Assembly (NCBI GenBank): GCA_963281255.1
Contig: OY725505.1
Coordinates: 3,100,001-3,164,000, forward strand
Reading direction: 5' to 3'
Length of the DNA stretch: 64,000 bases
Source: Aphrocallistes beatrix
Taxonomy: Eukaryota > Porifera > Hexactinellida > Sceptrulophora > Aphrocallistidae
In this document: positions 1-10,766 of the stretch, one piece after another
Layout of the letters: each line of letters opens with the position of its first letter
Numbering within the stretch: position 1 is the stretch's first letter
Position numbers and translations under genes: made by a program
The notes under the pieces: generated by a model
The model's input: only the letters and a program-made list of their open reading frames with translations
The model's database searches: none
What the model was told of the DNA's origin: nothing

Positions 1-612
1 CAATTTCATAGATAGGATTTGTATTGAATCAAGCTCGCTTAATATGAAGTACAGTCAGTGTCGCTTATTGTCAACCACCAGGGGACTAAAAATATATGTT
101 CATAATAGAGATACTTCATTCATATTAAGCGAACTTTCAATACAAATCCTGTCTAAAAAATGAAATTGGGACCAGGAGGTTAGTTCATAATAAACGATTG
201 TGTTCATATTAAGCAATCCTGACTGTACCTCTATTATGAACAGATTTTTTGGTCCCCTGGTGGTTCACAATAAGCGACCCTGACTGTACTATTTACCATA
301 GTCATCACACGATTTAGTTAGATTACAAGTTTAGGTATTGTACTAATCATATATTCATCTCATTACTATTAAAAGTTGGATTTTAACTTTAATTCCTGAT
401 AAGAAGCACAGTTTAGTCTGTTTACTAGTGTTTTTATTGACAACTCTAGGAAATTGTTTACTAGACTTGTTTATTCAAAAGCGAAGGCACACAACAAAAC
501 ATTAACACCTTTTTCCCGAGTTTCTATTGGCTGTTGTTGTTCCTTCTCGATCATGATAATTAGCTGATTCAACACATTCAATTTTATTATAATTATTTAT
601 AGATTTAAACCA
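1..612. other. 5' flank of the RhoGEF-MORN gene
   Basis: No gene is seen here. The first ~290 bases are foldback repeat sequence (separate entry). The remainder is AT-rich, with an ATTGGCTG (inverted CCAAT-like) motif near 531-538 and TATTTATAG just before the first ATG. I cannot define a promoter. An upstream non-coding exon ending near 600 is possible. Confidence 0.5.
50..288. repeat. Foldback element, family B (TA-CAGTCAG termini)
   Basis: The two ends are inverted copies: CAGTCAGTGTCGCTTATTG at the left and CAATAAGCGACCCTGACTG at the right. Both also carry the CCACCAGGGGAC / GTCCCCTGGTGG block, and both are flanked by TA. Inside, and in bases 1-50, lie further inverted copies of a segment reading TTCATATTAAGCGA and ATACAAATCCT, so this may be one element nested in another. 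TA flanks and CAGT ends suggest a non-autonomous Tc1/mariner/pogo-type element (inference). Related pieces lie near 44634-44740 and 45458-45530. Confidence 0.7.
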
Positions 613-3600
613 ATGATTAGAGAGACGAATGGGATTGATTCTCCACCGACACTTCTACCCAAACCGAAACCACCGAGGCCCCCTCCACCCCCAAGGCCAC
701 CCCTCAGACCATCTAAGTCCCATGGACCCTTGACAGCCATCAAACCTGTTCCATCTCCGAAAGAAGTCTCTCCCTACAAACCTTATTCTCCACAACCCAC
801 TCAGAAGTATGTTATCACTGTTGTGTGGGTTTAACTCTTAAATGGCGCTCTTTTCTCATTTCTGGTTAAGTCATTTTGGGCGGGGAAACCTTAGAAGTGT
901 GGGGTCTTTGCTATAAATAGAAATGATCCCAGGTTTTAACTAATATCATGCGCGCCAACTTGAGCCATGATTAAAGCGGGACGCAGCGTTGAATTCCGCG
1001 GGAAATGGCGGGACAAAATAGAAAAATATTATACATAGGAATGATAGGATAAAACGAAAGAGAGACATAGCGATGAATTTCATGTAAAAACGGGACACTC
1101 GTGAAAATTAGCTCAATAGAGAGTGAAGAAAGCGGGACAGTTAGCATGCATGTAATATGTGACCCTTCCATTCCACCTCTGAGGAGTATATGGCACTTTT
1201 TGTGTCACAACCAAGGTGTGAAACCTTTAGAATGTGTCCCAGTTTGTCTGAGGTTCGAATCTCATGTGTCTTATCTTACTGATTGAACCTAAAATAATAA
1301 TGTTAGCTCCATATTATCACCAAATAACCTATGCCTTTGCTTTATATATTTATCTCCGTTAATTTGTATCGATATTATTTTTTGCATCCAACTCAATTCT
1401 CCATACAATTCAGTCTCAGTCACAAGAAGCCTATAACTCTGTAGAACTCTTTCAAACTTCTTCCAAAACTGACCCTTACATAAGGTATTGCATTGTTCGA
1501 TCGGTTTTGGGAAGTATTAACTAACTAATCCAACTCACAGTGAGCTGAATTGAGTGATTATTATAACTCGCAATCATTGGTTGAAACTGAGCGTATGGGT
1601 TCCTGTCTTTATTTGTGGAAGATAGTTAGGCGCTTAGAAGCGCTTTAAAAGTGTGATTCATTCATATAATTTGTGTTATTATTATTCTGATATTCTCTGT
1701 TACAGAACGTAGCGTGATAAATTAGCCTATTTCATGAGTAAAAATAGATTTTTTATACAGTCGACTCCGCTTAATAGGGTCACATCGGTCAGAGGACATT
1801 TTGCCCTGATTAAGCGGAGAACCCTATTAACCGAAAATATTTTGTATTAGCTTCTATGAGTGACCTTATTAAGCGGAGTCGACTGTATTTCATTAGCAAC
1901 CAACCGTTTTATTAGAATGTTTGTGACATCAATTTGTCTCAATTCCTACTTCAATACGACGATACGATACGTATATGAAATTTGCGAAATATTTATTTTA
2001 CGTGTATGTATTGGATATAATAATCGTGTTTCCGTTAGTAACACTAAAGGAGGATTGGAATTTAAATAGGTGTTATATTCAACATATATTGTATACACTC
2101 GAAGAGTAGCTGATCTTCGAATAATCAATAATCAATAAAGAATAATTTTGCATATATTTACTTATTCTTCCCATTCACTCAATCACTCATGTGTTAATCG
2201 ATATTTGTCCGAATTAAAGCAGTATCGGAGTACAGATTGGAAGGGTAGAAAGGATATTCTTGTAGTTTCGATCGGTACAATCTCCAGAAACAGAATCATT
2301 TCCAGTGCATAGAGTCTAAATTGAATCGATTGGAACGTTTAATAATAACACAGAACTTATTGACTTACAAACTACACTCAACTCCGCTTAATCGGGCCAC
2401 TTTTAAGATTTACTCATATATCGGCTGTCGATTAACTTTCCCTTCGAAGTGATACCTTTTTGTCGATAATGTGAATTGAATGCGTTTAAAATATCGTATA
2501 TACAGTAGACCTCGGTTAGTACTCGGATAATACGTTCTTCGGTTTAGTACGTACTCATTCCTCTGAACCAAAATCCATATATAATATAGATTTATATGTA
2601 GTACAAACTCGGTTAGTACGTTATAATAGTTTCTTCCCAAAGGGTACGTCTTATCCGAGTTCTACTGTATAACAACAGCTGACATTATTAATAATCATTT
2701 TCAATTTTTTTGACAGAATCTCATCTCCGGTTCTACCAGCTCACAGAGAAATGGAGGATTCCTTTGATAACATCGACTACTCCGAGTTTCAGAGTGTGCC
2801 TACGAGCAGACCGCGTGCTATGGGGAGGACTGACCTGAATGCAGGATATACCCCAGAGGACTCTACTCTCAGCAAAGCTTGGAAGAGATTCTCTGATAAA
2901 CCGTTTGGGAGCTTTCGAGGGAATAAACCCAAAAAGGATTCCTATTCTAATGTTCCTTCGCCTGGACCTGAGAAAGGAGGTAATAGCTTTATTCAGTTGA
3001 ATATAGAAGTTAGAAAATAACTAAAAAGGGTATGGTGGAAATAGTTCGCACAAAAACCGGAAATAGTTCGACTTTCCAAAAAAGGAAATAGTTCACAAAA
3101 AAACACACTATTAATCCTAATGATAAAAAGTCGAACTATTTCCTAAATCTGCAATTCGAACTATTTCCTTTTTCGAAAAGTCGAACCATTTCCACATTAC
3201 CCTAAAAATGTACTCATTAAATTCTCCATTTAATTCTGATGGATAGGAGAGAATTATATTTTTTATTTTCTCTTAAATTCTCCTTTCTTCAGATATTTCG
3301 CATTGTTAAAAAGTCTAAGTAAAGATTTAAAATGTTTTTAATGTCAAAATACTAAGCAAACTCCACTTTTGAATTATAAATTATTTGTTTATTTATATAA
3401 ACTATTTAGCTCAATTTTTCGCCTCAAATAACAGTCCCAGTCCTCAAAACGAATTCTTAGACGACCCTATCGTTAATCCAGAAGACAACCCTGCGTCTTC
3501 TGAGGCACTGAAAGAAATGCTCTCTCCTGAAAGGAAGATTCACTCCACTGCTGAGCTCCCAGCTAAAATCGATAGATTATCAGGAATAGCTGAGGCTCGT

Positions 3601-6600
3601 ATTCAAATTATCCATGAAATATACACCACAGAATACACATATGTGAACCTTCTCGAACTGTTGGTTGAAATTTTTAAAAAACCAATGGAAGCTCAATTGG
3701 ATGAGTTCGAAATTCAACAGATATTCTCGAACGTTGAAAAAATATTGAATTTTAATCGCGAAGTGTTAGCATTGTTGTATGAACGTCTGGTTGAATGGGA
3801 TGACTCTACGAGTTGTATTGGTGATATCTTCAAAGTTAAATTCAACCAGTTTGCGTCCAGTCTCTACACAGTGTACTGTAGCTCTTATGATAACGTAGAG
3901 AGCTACATCGCTAATAAGCTGAAGAGGAAGAAAGAGTTTGAGATTCTCATGCAACAATGTCTCGCAGATACCAAAGGAAGCAAAGGTATGTTTATTCCAG
4001 GAAAACACTGGGAATATCCATGGTGTTTTTGTGTACTAAAGATGTACACAAGAAACCGGCGTCATTGTGCATACAGATTTATTAATATTCCCGTTTCATA
4101 AAAGAAATTTCGCACAGAAATGATACATACCTACTCCATCAGATAACTACAATGGAACCTAATGGGCACTTAAAACATCCCATCGTCCACTTCCATTACA
4201 ATGACAAGGATGTAGTCACTAGGTGTGAAGTGGTCCGGTTGAGACTAAAAAGTGGTCAGATTGAAACCAGTCCGATCGTACAAAATGGTCCCTTTTGAGG
4301 CTAAATTGGTCAAAAAGTGGTCAGGTTGAAATTGGACCGGTGGCTACTGCCCTGAATTAACCTTGGCCACCTGTAATTCATTGGTGGCAGTTATAGACAA
4401 TTTCAACTGTGTTTATGAAATCTGGATTTTCACTAAGACAGTCGAAACCGTTTTTCTTACTATTCAGAATATTTATTGGTAAAAAATTCCAAATCTAATT
4501 AATTTCCATCGTTTTTTCTCTCTGTTTAAACCTGTAAAGAAATGGTAAGAACCCCGGTTTCTACTTCTGAGATACTTGCTACTCTATCTCCAGGCATGAC
4601 CATCACGTACTACCTCATAACGCCTGTGCAGAGAATTCCGAGGTACTTAATGATGTTGAAGGATCTGTTGAAGGGAACGCCCACATCCCACACAGACTAT
4701 GCTAACATTAAGGAGTCCCACGAAATGATCTCCAAAATCGCAGACTACGTGAACAGTCAGATTAGAGAGGTTCAATCCCAGAAAGCTATGCAATCCCTGA
4801 AGACTGAGATTCAGGGTTTGGCTGATCTGGAGAAGGACGGCCGGGTTATTATAAAGGTGAGGATTCTCTTTTAGACGGTCACTCCAATCTTGAAATCCGA
4901 GTTCCCTTGCTGTCCATTCTATTTATAGTAGAACCTGTATTAACGTCCATAGTCCATTTTAGAGTAATAAAGTAGAACTCAGAATACTATTTAAAGACGT
5001 ACTTTAGCTTAGTCGTACTCATTCTCTGAACCAAAACTAAACTGCGTTGTTTGAAATGAAAGGTACCTTGTAGTCGCCTTATTTCGTCGCCCACAGGGCG
5101 CCTGTTACAGAAAAAATGTTCTTTAGTCAAATAGACGGTTGGAATGGTACGTCTATATACTTTCCATTACTGCAAATGCTCTAACCATAAGTGTGGGTAC
5201 CTGTGGGGTGTAGCTGTGGTATGGCAGGACTCCACACAAACTTATAGGTTACAACTAAACCCCAAAATTATGTTAATTGAGTATAGATATATATATCCCA
5301 ATTACATTTTTATTCCACTATAGTCCGAGATTTTCTTTTCCCTAGGTGACAACAATAGCTGTAGATCGATATTGAGCATCTAAGATTAAAAAAATCCCCC
5401 CCCCCCCAGGTTTTATTTTATTTCCTAAACTTGGCGCCTATGGTTATAACTAATTGAAACATTATACCATGTAGGAAGGCCCAGTATTCCTAATGCGCAT
5501 ACGCAAGGAGTACCAGTGTATTCTATTCAACGACTACCTTGTGCTAGCCTACAAATCAGATAGTGGGTCTGTCATACAGTTGAAACTACCGCTGGAAGTT
5601 GTGTGGATAGAAGATCTGACAGACTTAGATCCACAAACTCATAGTGAAGATGCCATTGAGATTTATACTCCTGATCGCCCATACACAATCTACACCAAGA
5701 CGAATACGGAGAAGAAACTATGGTTAGCTAAATTGTTCGAAACGATTAAGATCCACGTTGCAACGCGGAATGGAATGAAGGAGATACCCAAGAACATTAT
5801 AGGGAGTATTGAGATCCTGAACAGGAAGGCTACGTTTGTGTATGCGAATGGAGATGCGTACGATGGAATGTGAGTTATTATTGATTAGTTTTGTTAGAAG
5901 TAACATATATACTCGAATAGTAGCCTGCCATAGAATAATCGCCCTCCAAAGAGAGTTCTAAATTATTCCTTCCTGCCATTTCTTGATTCACTCCTGCGGT
6001 AATATTCATTGAAAGTTCGCTTATTTCTCAAATATTCTTCTTCTTCAGGGGGTTGTTGAAAAACAGTCGCATTTGGAAGAGATATACGAATTCCAATCTC
6101 ATTACTAATCACTAAGAGTATTCATAGATACAACTAGCTATAACAAATGGTTTACTACCTTAAAATGTTCTCATCTTACCTAACCCCCGGGGCTTATTCA
6201 GGGAAAGACAGTACTTCTAAACCGATCATAAACCCCTCAAACTTCCACCATTAGTGCATTAGGTTCTGTATCCATGGTCCTTTATCCTAGCACTGTAAAT
6301 GGAAAGATTAAAGTTTGCGTTTATAATTCTTATCCTAGGTTTTCAGATGCTAAGCGACACGGGCACGGAGAAATCGTTTGGGCAGACAAGACGAGGTACG
6401 TGGGTGAATGGGCGGAAGATGAGAGGTGTGGCGAAGGGGAGATGAGGTACAACACTGGGGAGTCTTTCAAGGGAATGTGGGACAATGATAAGCAGCATGG
6501 AGAAGGACAGATGGACTATTGTAACGGAGATGTTATGAAGGTCTGTATTTAGCATTAAACACATGTGGGATCTTTTTTAAAAATTGCACCACGATTTTTG

Positions 6601-9600
6601 GGAGGTACACCACAATTTTTTCAACACATTGATAGGTTCATATTTTTTCGGCGGTCAACACTACGGTTAAGCTGAATTCCACCAAAGTCTCAACCTTTAA
6701 AAAACCCTGCGAACAATTTGTTTACTTCCTGTTGTTGTTGTTGTTGTCTAGGGGAACTGGAAGTTTGGGTTTAGAGAGGGACATGCAACTATTCAGTTCG
6801 CGAATGGAGACAAATTTGATGGGAACTTCTCCCATGATCAGGTGGAGGGAGAAGGCCGTTACGTGTCAACCACTGGGATGCATTTTATAGGGCAATACAA
6901 GCGGTCACAGAGATGTGGGAGAGGAACAATGTGTACATTCAACGGAGACCATTATGACGGAGAGTTTAAGAGGAATATTTTCAATGGGGATGGTAATATG
7001 TTATATAAGGACCATTCTAAATATATCGGGCAGTGGAAGAATGGGGTGAGGTGTGGAGCTGGAGAGTTGACGACACAAGAGGGAGACGTTTATAAAGGTG
7101 GGTTATGAATGCTAGGACACTAACCCCACGACATTATTTCCATTCCTTATAAGGAAGAGACCAAAGGTACTCACTTGTTTACCTCACTGGACACATTGTT
7201 TACCTCATTGGACACTTTGTTTACCTCTCTGAACACATTGTTTACCTCACTGGACACATTGTTTACCCCATTGGACACATTGTTTACCCCATTGGACACA
7301 TTATTTACCCCATTGGACACATTGTTTACCTCATTGGACACATTGTTTACCTCATTGGACACTTTGTTTACCTCTTTGGACACATTGTTTACCTCACTGG
7401 ACACATTGTTTACCCCATTGGACACATTATTTACCCCATTGGACACATTATTTACCCCATTGGACACATTGTTTACCTCTTTGGACACATTGTTTACCTC
7501 ATTGGACACATTGTTTACCTCATTGGACACTTTGTTTACCTCTTTGGACACATTGTTTACCTCACTGGACACGTTGTTTACCCCATTGGACACATTATTT
7601 ACCCCATTGGACACATTGTTTACCCCATTGGACACATTGTTTACCTCATTGGACACATTGTTACCTCATTGGACACATTATTTACCTCATTGGACACTTT
7701 GTTTACCTAATTGGACACTTTGTTTACCTCATTGGACACTTTGTTTACCTCATTGGACACATTGTTTACCTCACTGGACACATTGTTTACCCCATTGGAC
7801 ACATTATTTACCCCATTGGACACATTGTTTACCTCATTGGACACTTTGTTTACCTCTTTGGACACATTGTTTACCTCACTGGACACTTTGTTTACCTCTT
7901 TGGACACATTGTTTACTTCTAACATTGGAAGTAGCATTCTATCCAAGACATCTCGTTTCGAACTTGTATCATTATCATATTAAATTGCCGAATTCATTCA
8001 ACTAAGAATTCCCGTAATCTTGCAATGTATCAGTTTTCATTTTCACGTCTTAATCTCATTATATTATAAACATGTAATGTGGTAGAAAACGGACATATGT
8101 GTCACCTGATTACATTCTCTAACGAATCATCGGAGTTTCAAGTTGACCCAGCTGACAAATATTGATTCTCTTATTAATATTTAATCTTTTCTCCCTTTCA
8201 GTTCTGGGCTTTTTGTGACGAAAGTTTTTCAATTCGTATTATACCACTATATTCGCATTTCGGTGTGTCTTTATAACGAAAATGCAAGTAAACCATTCGA
8301 ACATAGTCGAAATAAAATCTTATTTCAACATGCGATCTTGCGTCTGTATTCGTTTTAATATTCATTTTATCAGATCCTTTATCGATTAAAAACCTGAGGT
8401 TTAATTCAATTGCGTTACAGTACGAATAGCTCTCTCCATTCATTAGTTGGTTTATAATTAAAAGTCTACTCTGGTTTCAGCTGATAGAGTAATCATAAAG
8501 ATGGTGAATAGATTTAAAAGTTTAGGAAAATGTTTTAATTAAATTGACAAAAGTTATGTGCTAGTATATGCATATTTTCACACCTTGAGTGTATCTATGT
8601 TCAGGTCGGTGGTCGGATGATATGAAAGACGGACACGGAACAATGAAATACGCAAACAATGATTTCTACGAAGGAATTTGGTCGATGGATCGTAGACACG
8701 GAAATGGGCGATTGGAATTCGCGAACGGAGATTATTATGAAGGAGCATTCAAGCAAGATTTCAGACATGGAAAAGGATTGATGAAATACCACAACGGATC
8801 CAAGTACGATGGTAGCTTTGAGTACGGCATGAGGTCAGGGGAAGGAATAATGATCTACGAGGACGGGAAAACATACGTTGGCGATTGGAAGCTTGATAAG
8901 AGAGAGGGGAAAGGACAGCTGGTTTCACTGCACAGTCTGAAGTTTGATGGTGATTGGTCTAACGATAAGCCACATGGGTAAGTCAGCTGTTGTGCCACGT
9001 GGCATATGGCATATCACCTTTGATTTCCTGTGTAGTATAACACCTGACAATTATAACGCAATTCATTCAGGCATAGTTTAACGAATAATTGTAACTAATC
9101 ATATCTTCCAGCTGAGTTCTTTAGAATTTGCTATATTCCTTAAGTTCAATCTTAGCCGTAATGGTTTAATCAGATTTTCGTAGTAATCATTTATTTGTTT
9201 ACTGTCTAGAAATTTGTTTACCATCTGTTTATAATAATACATTAGATAACTTTGTGTTTACATAATTACCAGTAATTAATTATTAATCACTTTCAGTATT
9301 CAGTACATATCTATATTCAATTGCTGTGTCTTTTGTTTTTGAAATCAGCACTTTTTTCAAATTCACACATGTAAATAGTTCTAGCCAAGCTTTCAAGTAA
9401 AATCCTGAACATTTTTCTTCGATCTCATTTCTGTTTCAATTTCTTAGAAAAGTAACTCTTTTTGTTCTAACTTTTAGATCTATTCTAAATTTAGAATCAG
9501 CATTTTATATCGTTATATTTTTAGAAATGGCAACATCAAGAGTTCTAAGCTGATCTTCGAATATCGCGGAAATTGGGTTAACGGTAAGCGAGAGGGTACC

Positions 9601-9858
9601 GGTACGGAAACCGGCACGAAGGGTAAATACAACGGTTCTTGGAAGGATGGGATGCGAAATGGCCGCGGCCTGGAAACTTCTCTCGTGGGGACAACGTTTG
9701 AAGGTCATTGGACTTATGAGAAGAAAACCGGAAATGTCTTACGAAAGTTACCTTCTGGCCTAACAGAAACCCAGAAATGGCGCGAAGGCCTAATTTTAAA
9801 CACCAAAAATTGTCTGATCCCCCCTGAATTGCCCTTATTTCCAGTTTTTGATTTCTGA
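613..9858 (+). CDS. RhoGEF (DH-PH) protein with 17 MORN repeats
   Basis: Nine exons: 613-806, 2717-2979, 3410-3985, 4594-4856, 5475-5869, 6339-6540, 6752-7097, 8605-8977, 9525-9858. All have GT/AG borders and join in frame to 981 codons plus stop. Residues 1-~60 are proline-rich (SH3-ligand-like). The DH domain spans about 212-420, with EYTYVNLLELL and the diagnostic PVQRIPRYLMMLKDLLK. The PH domain spans about 432-545 (QCILFNDYLVLAYK; a Trp in the final helix, EKKLWLAKLFETI). From about 550 to 965 there are 17 MORN units of the YxGxW...GxG type, such as YDGMFSDAKRHGHGEI. DH-PH modules exchange GDP for GTP on Rho-family GTPases, and MORN arrays often bind membranes, so a membrane- or cortex-targeted activator is inferred. 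Alsin shares DH-PH-MORN but also has RCC1 and VPS9 domains, absent here. The first exon is the least certain. AATAAA at 10221 is a candidate poly(A) signal. Confidence 0.93.
1757..1888. repeat. Foldback element, family A, internally deleted copy
   Basis: It begins TACAGTCGACTCCGCTTAAT and ends TTAAGCGGAGTCGACTGTA, a near-perfect terminal inverted repeat flanked by TA. It is only ~132 bp, against ~192 bp for the full-length copies at 14663, 25117, 39549 and 56487. It lacks the middle block that carries the TATTCCGGTCCTGCC segment. Confidence 0.85.
2501..2669. repeat. Foldback element, family E (CAGTAGACCTCGGTTAGTAC)
   Basis: The left end, TACAGTAGACCTCGGTTAGT, pairs with the right end, TTATCCGAGTTCTACTGTA. 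Internal copies of CTCGGTTAGTACG occur. A second, larger copy lies at 26191-26370. CAGT-type ends with TA flanks resemble pogo/Tigger-like non-autonomous elements (inference from terminal sequence). Confidence 0.7.
2980..3409 (+). other. Intron 2 of the RhoGEF-MORN gene, with family C foldback at ~3028-3203
   Basis: Donor GTAATA at 2980; acceptor TTTAG ending at 3409, the only one that keeps frame. The first half is a foldback built from repeated GGAAATAGTTCGACTTTT and its inverse AAAGTCGAACTATTTCC. A truncated relative lies at 63898-63983. Confidence 0.75.
3986..4593 (+). other. Intron 3 of the RhoGEF-MORN gene, with family F foldback at ~4212-4349
   Basis: Donor GTATGT at 3986; acceptor CTCCAG ending at 4593. 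It includes an element starting GTAGTCACTAGGTGTGAAG and ending GACCGGTGGCTAC, with internal GTGGTCAGGTTGAA repeats. A fragment of the same family sits at 39986-40026. Positions 4437-4480 carry one arm of the AAACCGTTT foldback seen at 36423-36545. Confidence 0.65.
4857..5474 (+). other. Intron 4 of the RhoGEF-MORN gene
   Basis: Donor GTGAGG at 4857, acceptor ATGTAG ending at 5474. It holds CTATTTATAG at 4919, a degraded family E-like stretch (about 4928-5060) and a poly-C run near 5396-5408. No coding content is seen. Confidence 0.7.
5870..6338 (+). other. Intron 5 of the RhoGEF-MORN gene
   Basis: Donor GTGAGT at 5870. The acceptor is CCTAG ending at 6338, chosen over the TTTCAG ending at 6346 because only the former keeps frame. 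It also restores a canonical MORN unit across the junction (YDGM joined to FSDAKRHGHG). No other feature is seen. Confidence 0.75.
7098..8604 (+). other. Intron 7 of the RhoGEF-MORN gene
   Basis: Donor GTGGGT at 7098; acceptor GTTCAG ending at 8604. Half the intron is the 21-bp minisatellite described separately. The rest is AT-rich and holds a TTTTCACACCT motif near the 3' end (8576-8585). The exon reading frame meets a stop at 7106, so the repeat is not translated by read-through. Confidence 0.8.
7172..7918. repeat. 21-bp minisatellite, about 35 copies
   Basis: Unit TTTACCTCATTGGACACATTG with few variants (CCTCA/CCCCA/CCTCT; ACATT/ACTTT). Because 21 is a multiple of three, the array is open in several frames on both strands, giving runs such as LDTLFTS (+) and VNNVSNE (-). 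One unit near 7662 has lost a base, which shifts the phase. Blocks of unit variants recur in the same order, which suggests amplification of multi-unit blocks. It lies wholly in an intron. Confidence 0.95.
8978..9524 (+). other. Intron 8 of the RhoGEF-MORN gene
   Basis: Donor GTAAGT at 8978, acceptor TTTTTAG ending at 9524. AT-rich; nothing else recognised. Confidence 0.75.
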
Positions 9859-10766
9859 TTAAGATTCTACTCCGAGGAGAGTTACAGAGAGGTAAGAAGA
9901 GATATATGGATATTCTATTTATATTTATGGTGCTGTTGTATTCTTTTCTTAGTCTTTCATTTTTGTTTATATTTTCTTCAATAATATATTTGGGTCTCAA
10001 ATTCTTCGACTTAGTAAACAAGGCTATTAATAGTTCTACTCATTTACAATTCCATCCAGGCATTGAATGTTGATTTGACTTTTTAAACTTGAAATCTGAT
10101 TGGTTGAAATGAGATGTCTGTCAGCAGAGAAATAGTGCAGCTCCTAAGACAGAGAAATACTAATATTGAACTGCGTTAAGAATCTTTACAAAACAACAAC
10201 AGCTATACATGTATCTATCAAATAAATTTAATACATTTTCACACCTTTTACTTAATTACATTCCTATTGATCTCATTCCTAACTGGGGCTGCACTATAAA
10301 CTGACATTTGTTGCATCTAACGACATTCCAGATTCTATTATCATAGTTACTGGAAAATATTTTCCATAAAACTGTTGTAATGAATATAACTGCTCATTTG
10401 TTCTATTGATTATATTCAATCAATTTTTCACTTCAGCTGTCAGATAAATATTTGTTTGCATCGCCTTAGACTATCAGAATATTTTGGCACAACACCTCAA
10501 AATATTTAGTGATTCAACACCTTTATTCCATTAATTCCAGTGGAACTAACCAAAGTTTATTGTATGTATATTATTTTCTGAGGACATTTCCAATTCCGTT
10601 TTTTTTGTCAAATAATCTTCTTATATCATAATATTCTTAAAAAAACGAGTTTGCTACCTAACTCACTTTGAAATTCCTTACCTTAGCTTACCTTAGCTTA
10701 CCTTGAGTTTAATTTGATTCCTTAGCGTAATTAGTGCAAATTCAGTGAAGAATTTACTTCTGTTTG
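9859..10766. other. Intergenic region, RhoGEF-MORN to RAB24
   Basis: 3' flank of the first gene (AATAAA at 10221) and 5' flank of RAB24. A TTTTCACACCT motif lies at 10236-10246. Just upstream of the RAB24 start, three tandem CCTTAGCTTA-like decamers (about 10680-10706) could be promoter-proximal. No TATA box is evident. Confidence 0.5.

Larger units (their letters stand above)
807..2716 (+). other. Intron 1 of the RhoGEF-MORN gene
   Basis: Non-coding by splice logic: donor GTATGT at 807, acceptor TTGACAG ending at 2716. It contains a copy of the ~95-bp dispersed element with GGGCGGGGAAACC and CTATAAATAG (about 849-945). It also contains a short family A foldback (1757-1888), a family A fragment near 2378-2405 and a family E foldback (2501-2669). 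Short open frames here look like chance. Confidence 0.8.

Noticed and set aside
6341..6346. TTTCAG acceptor for RhoGEF exon 6
   Set aside because: It breaks the frame from exon 5; the CCTAG ending at 6338 keeps frame and restores the MORN unit.
7171..8005. Long repetitive frames (LDTLFTS on +, VNNVSNE on -)
   Set aside because: A product of a 21-bp tandem repeat inside a well-supported intron; the host frame stops before the array.
613..9858. Alsin (ALS2) orthologue
   Set aside because: DH-PH-MORN order is shared, but RCC1 and VPS9 regions are missing and the MORN array is far longer; the frame ends at a clear stop.
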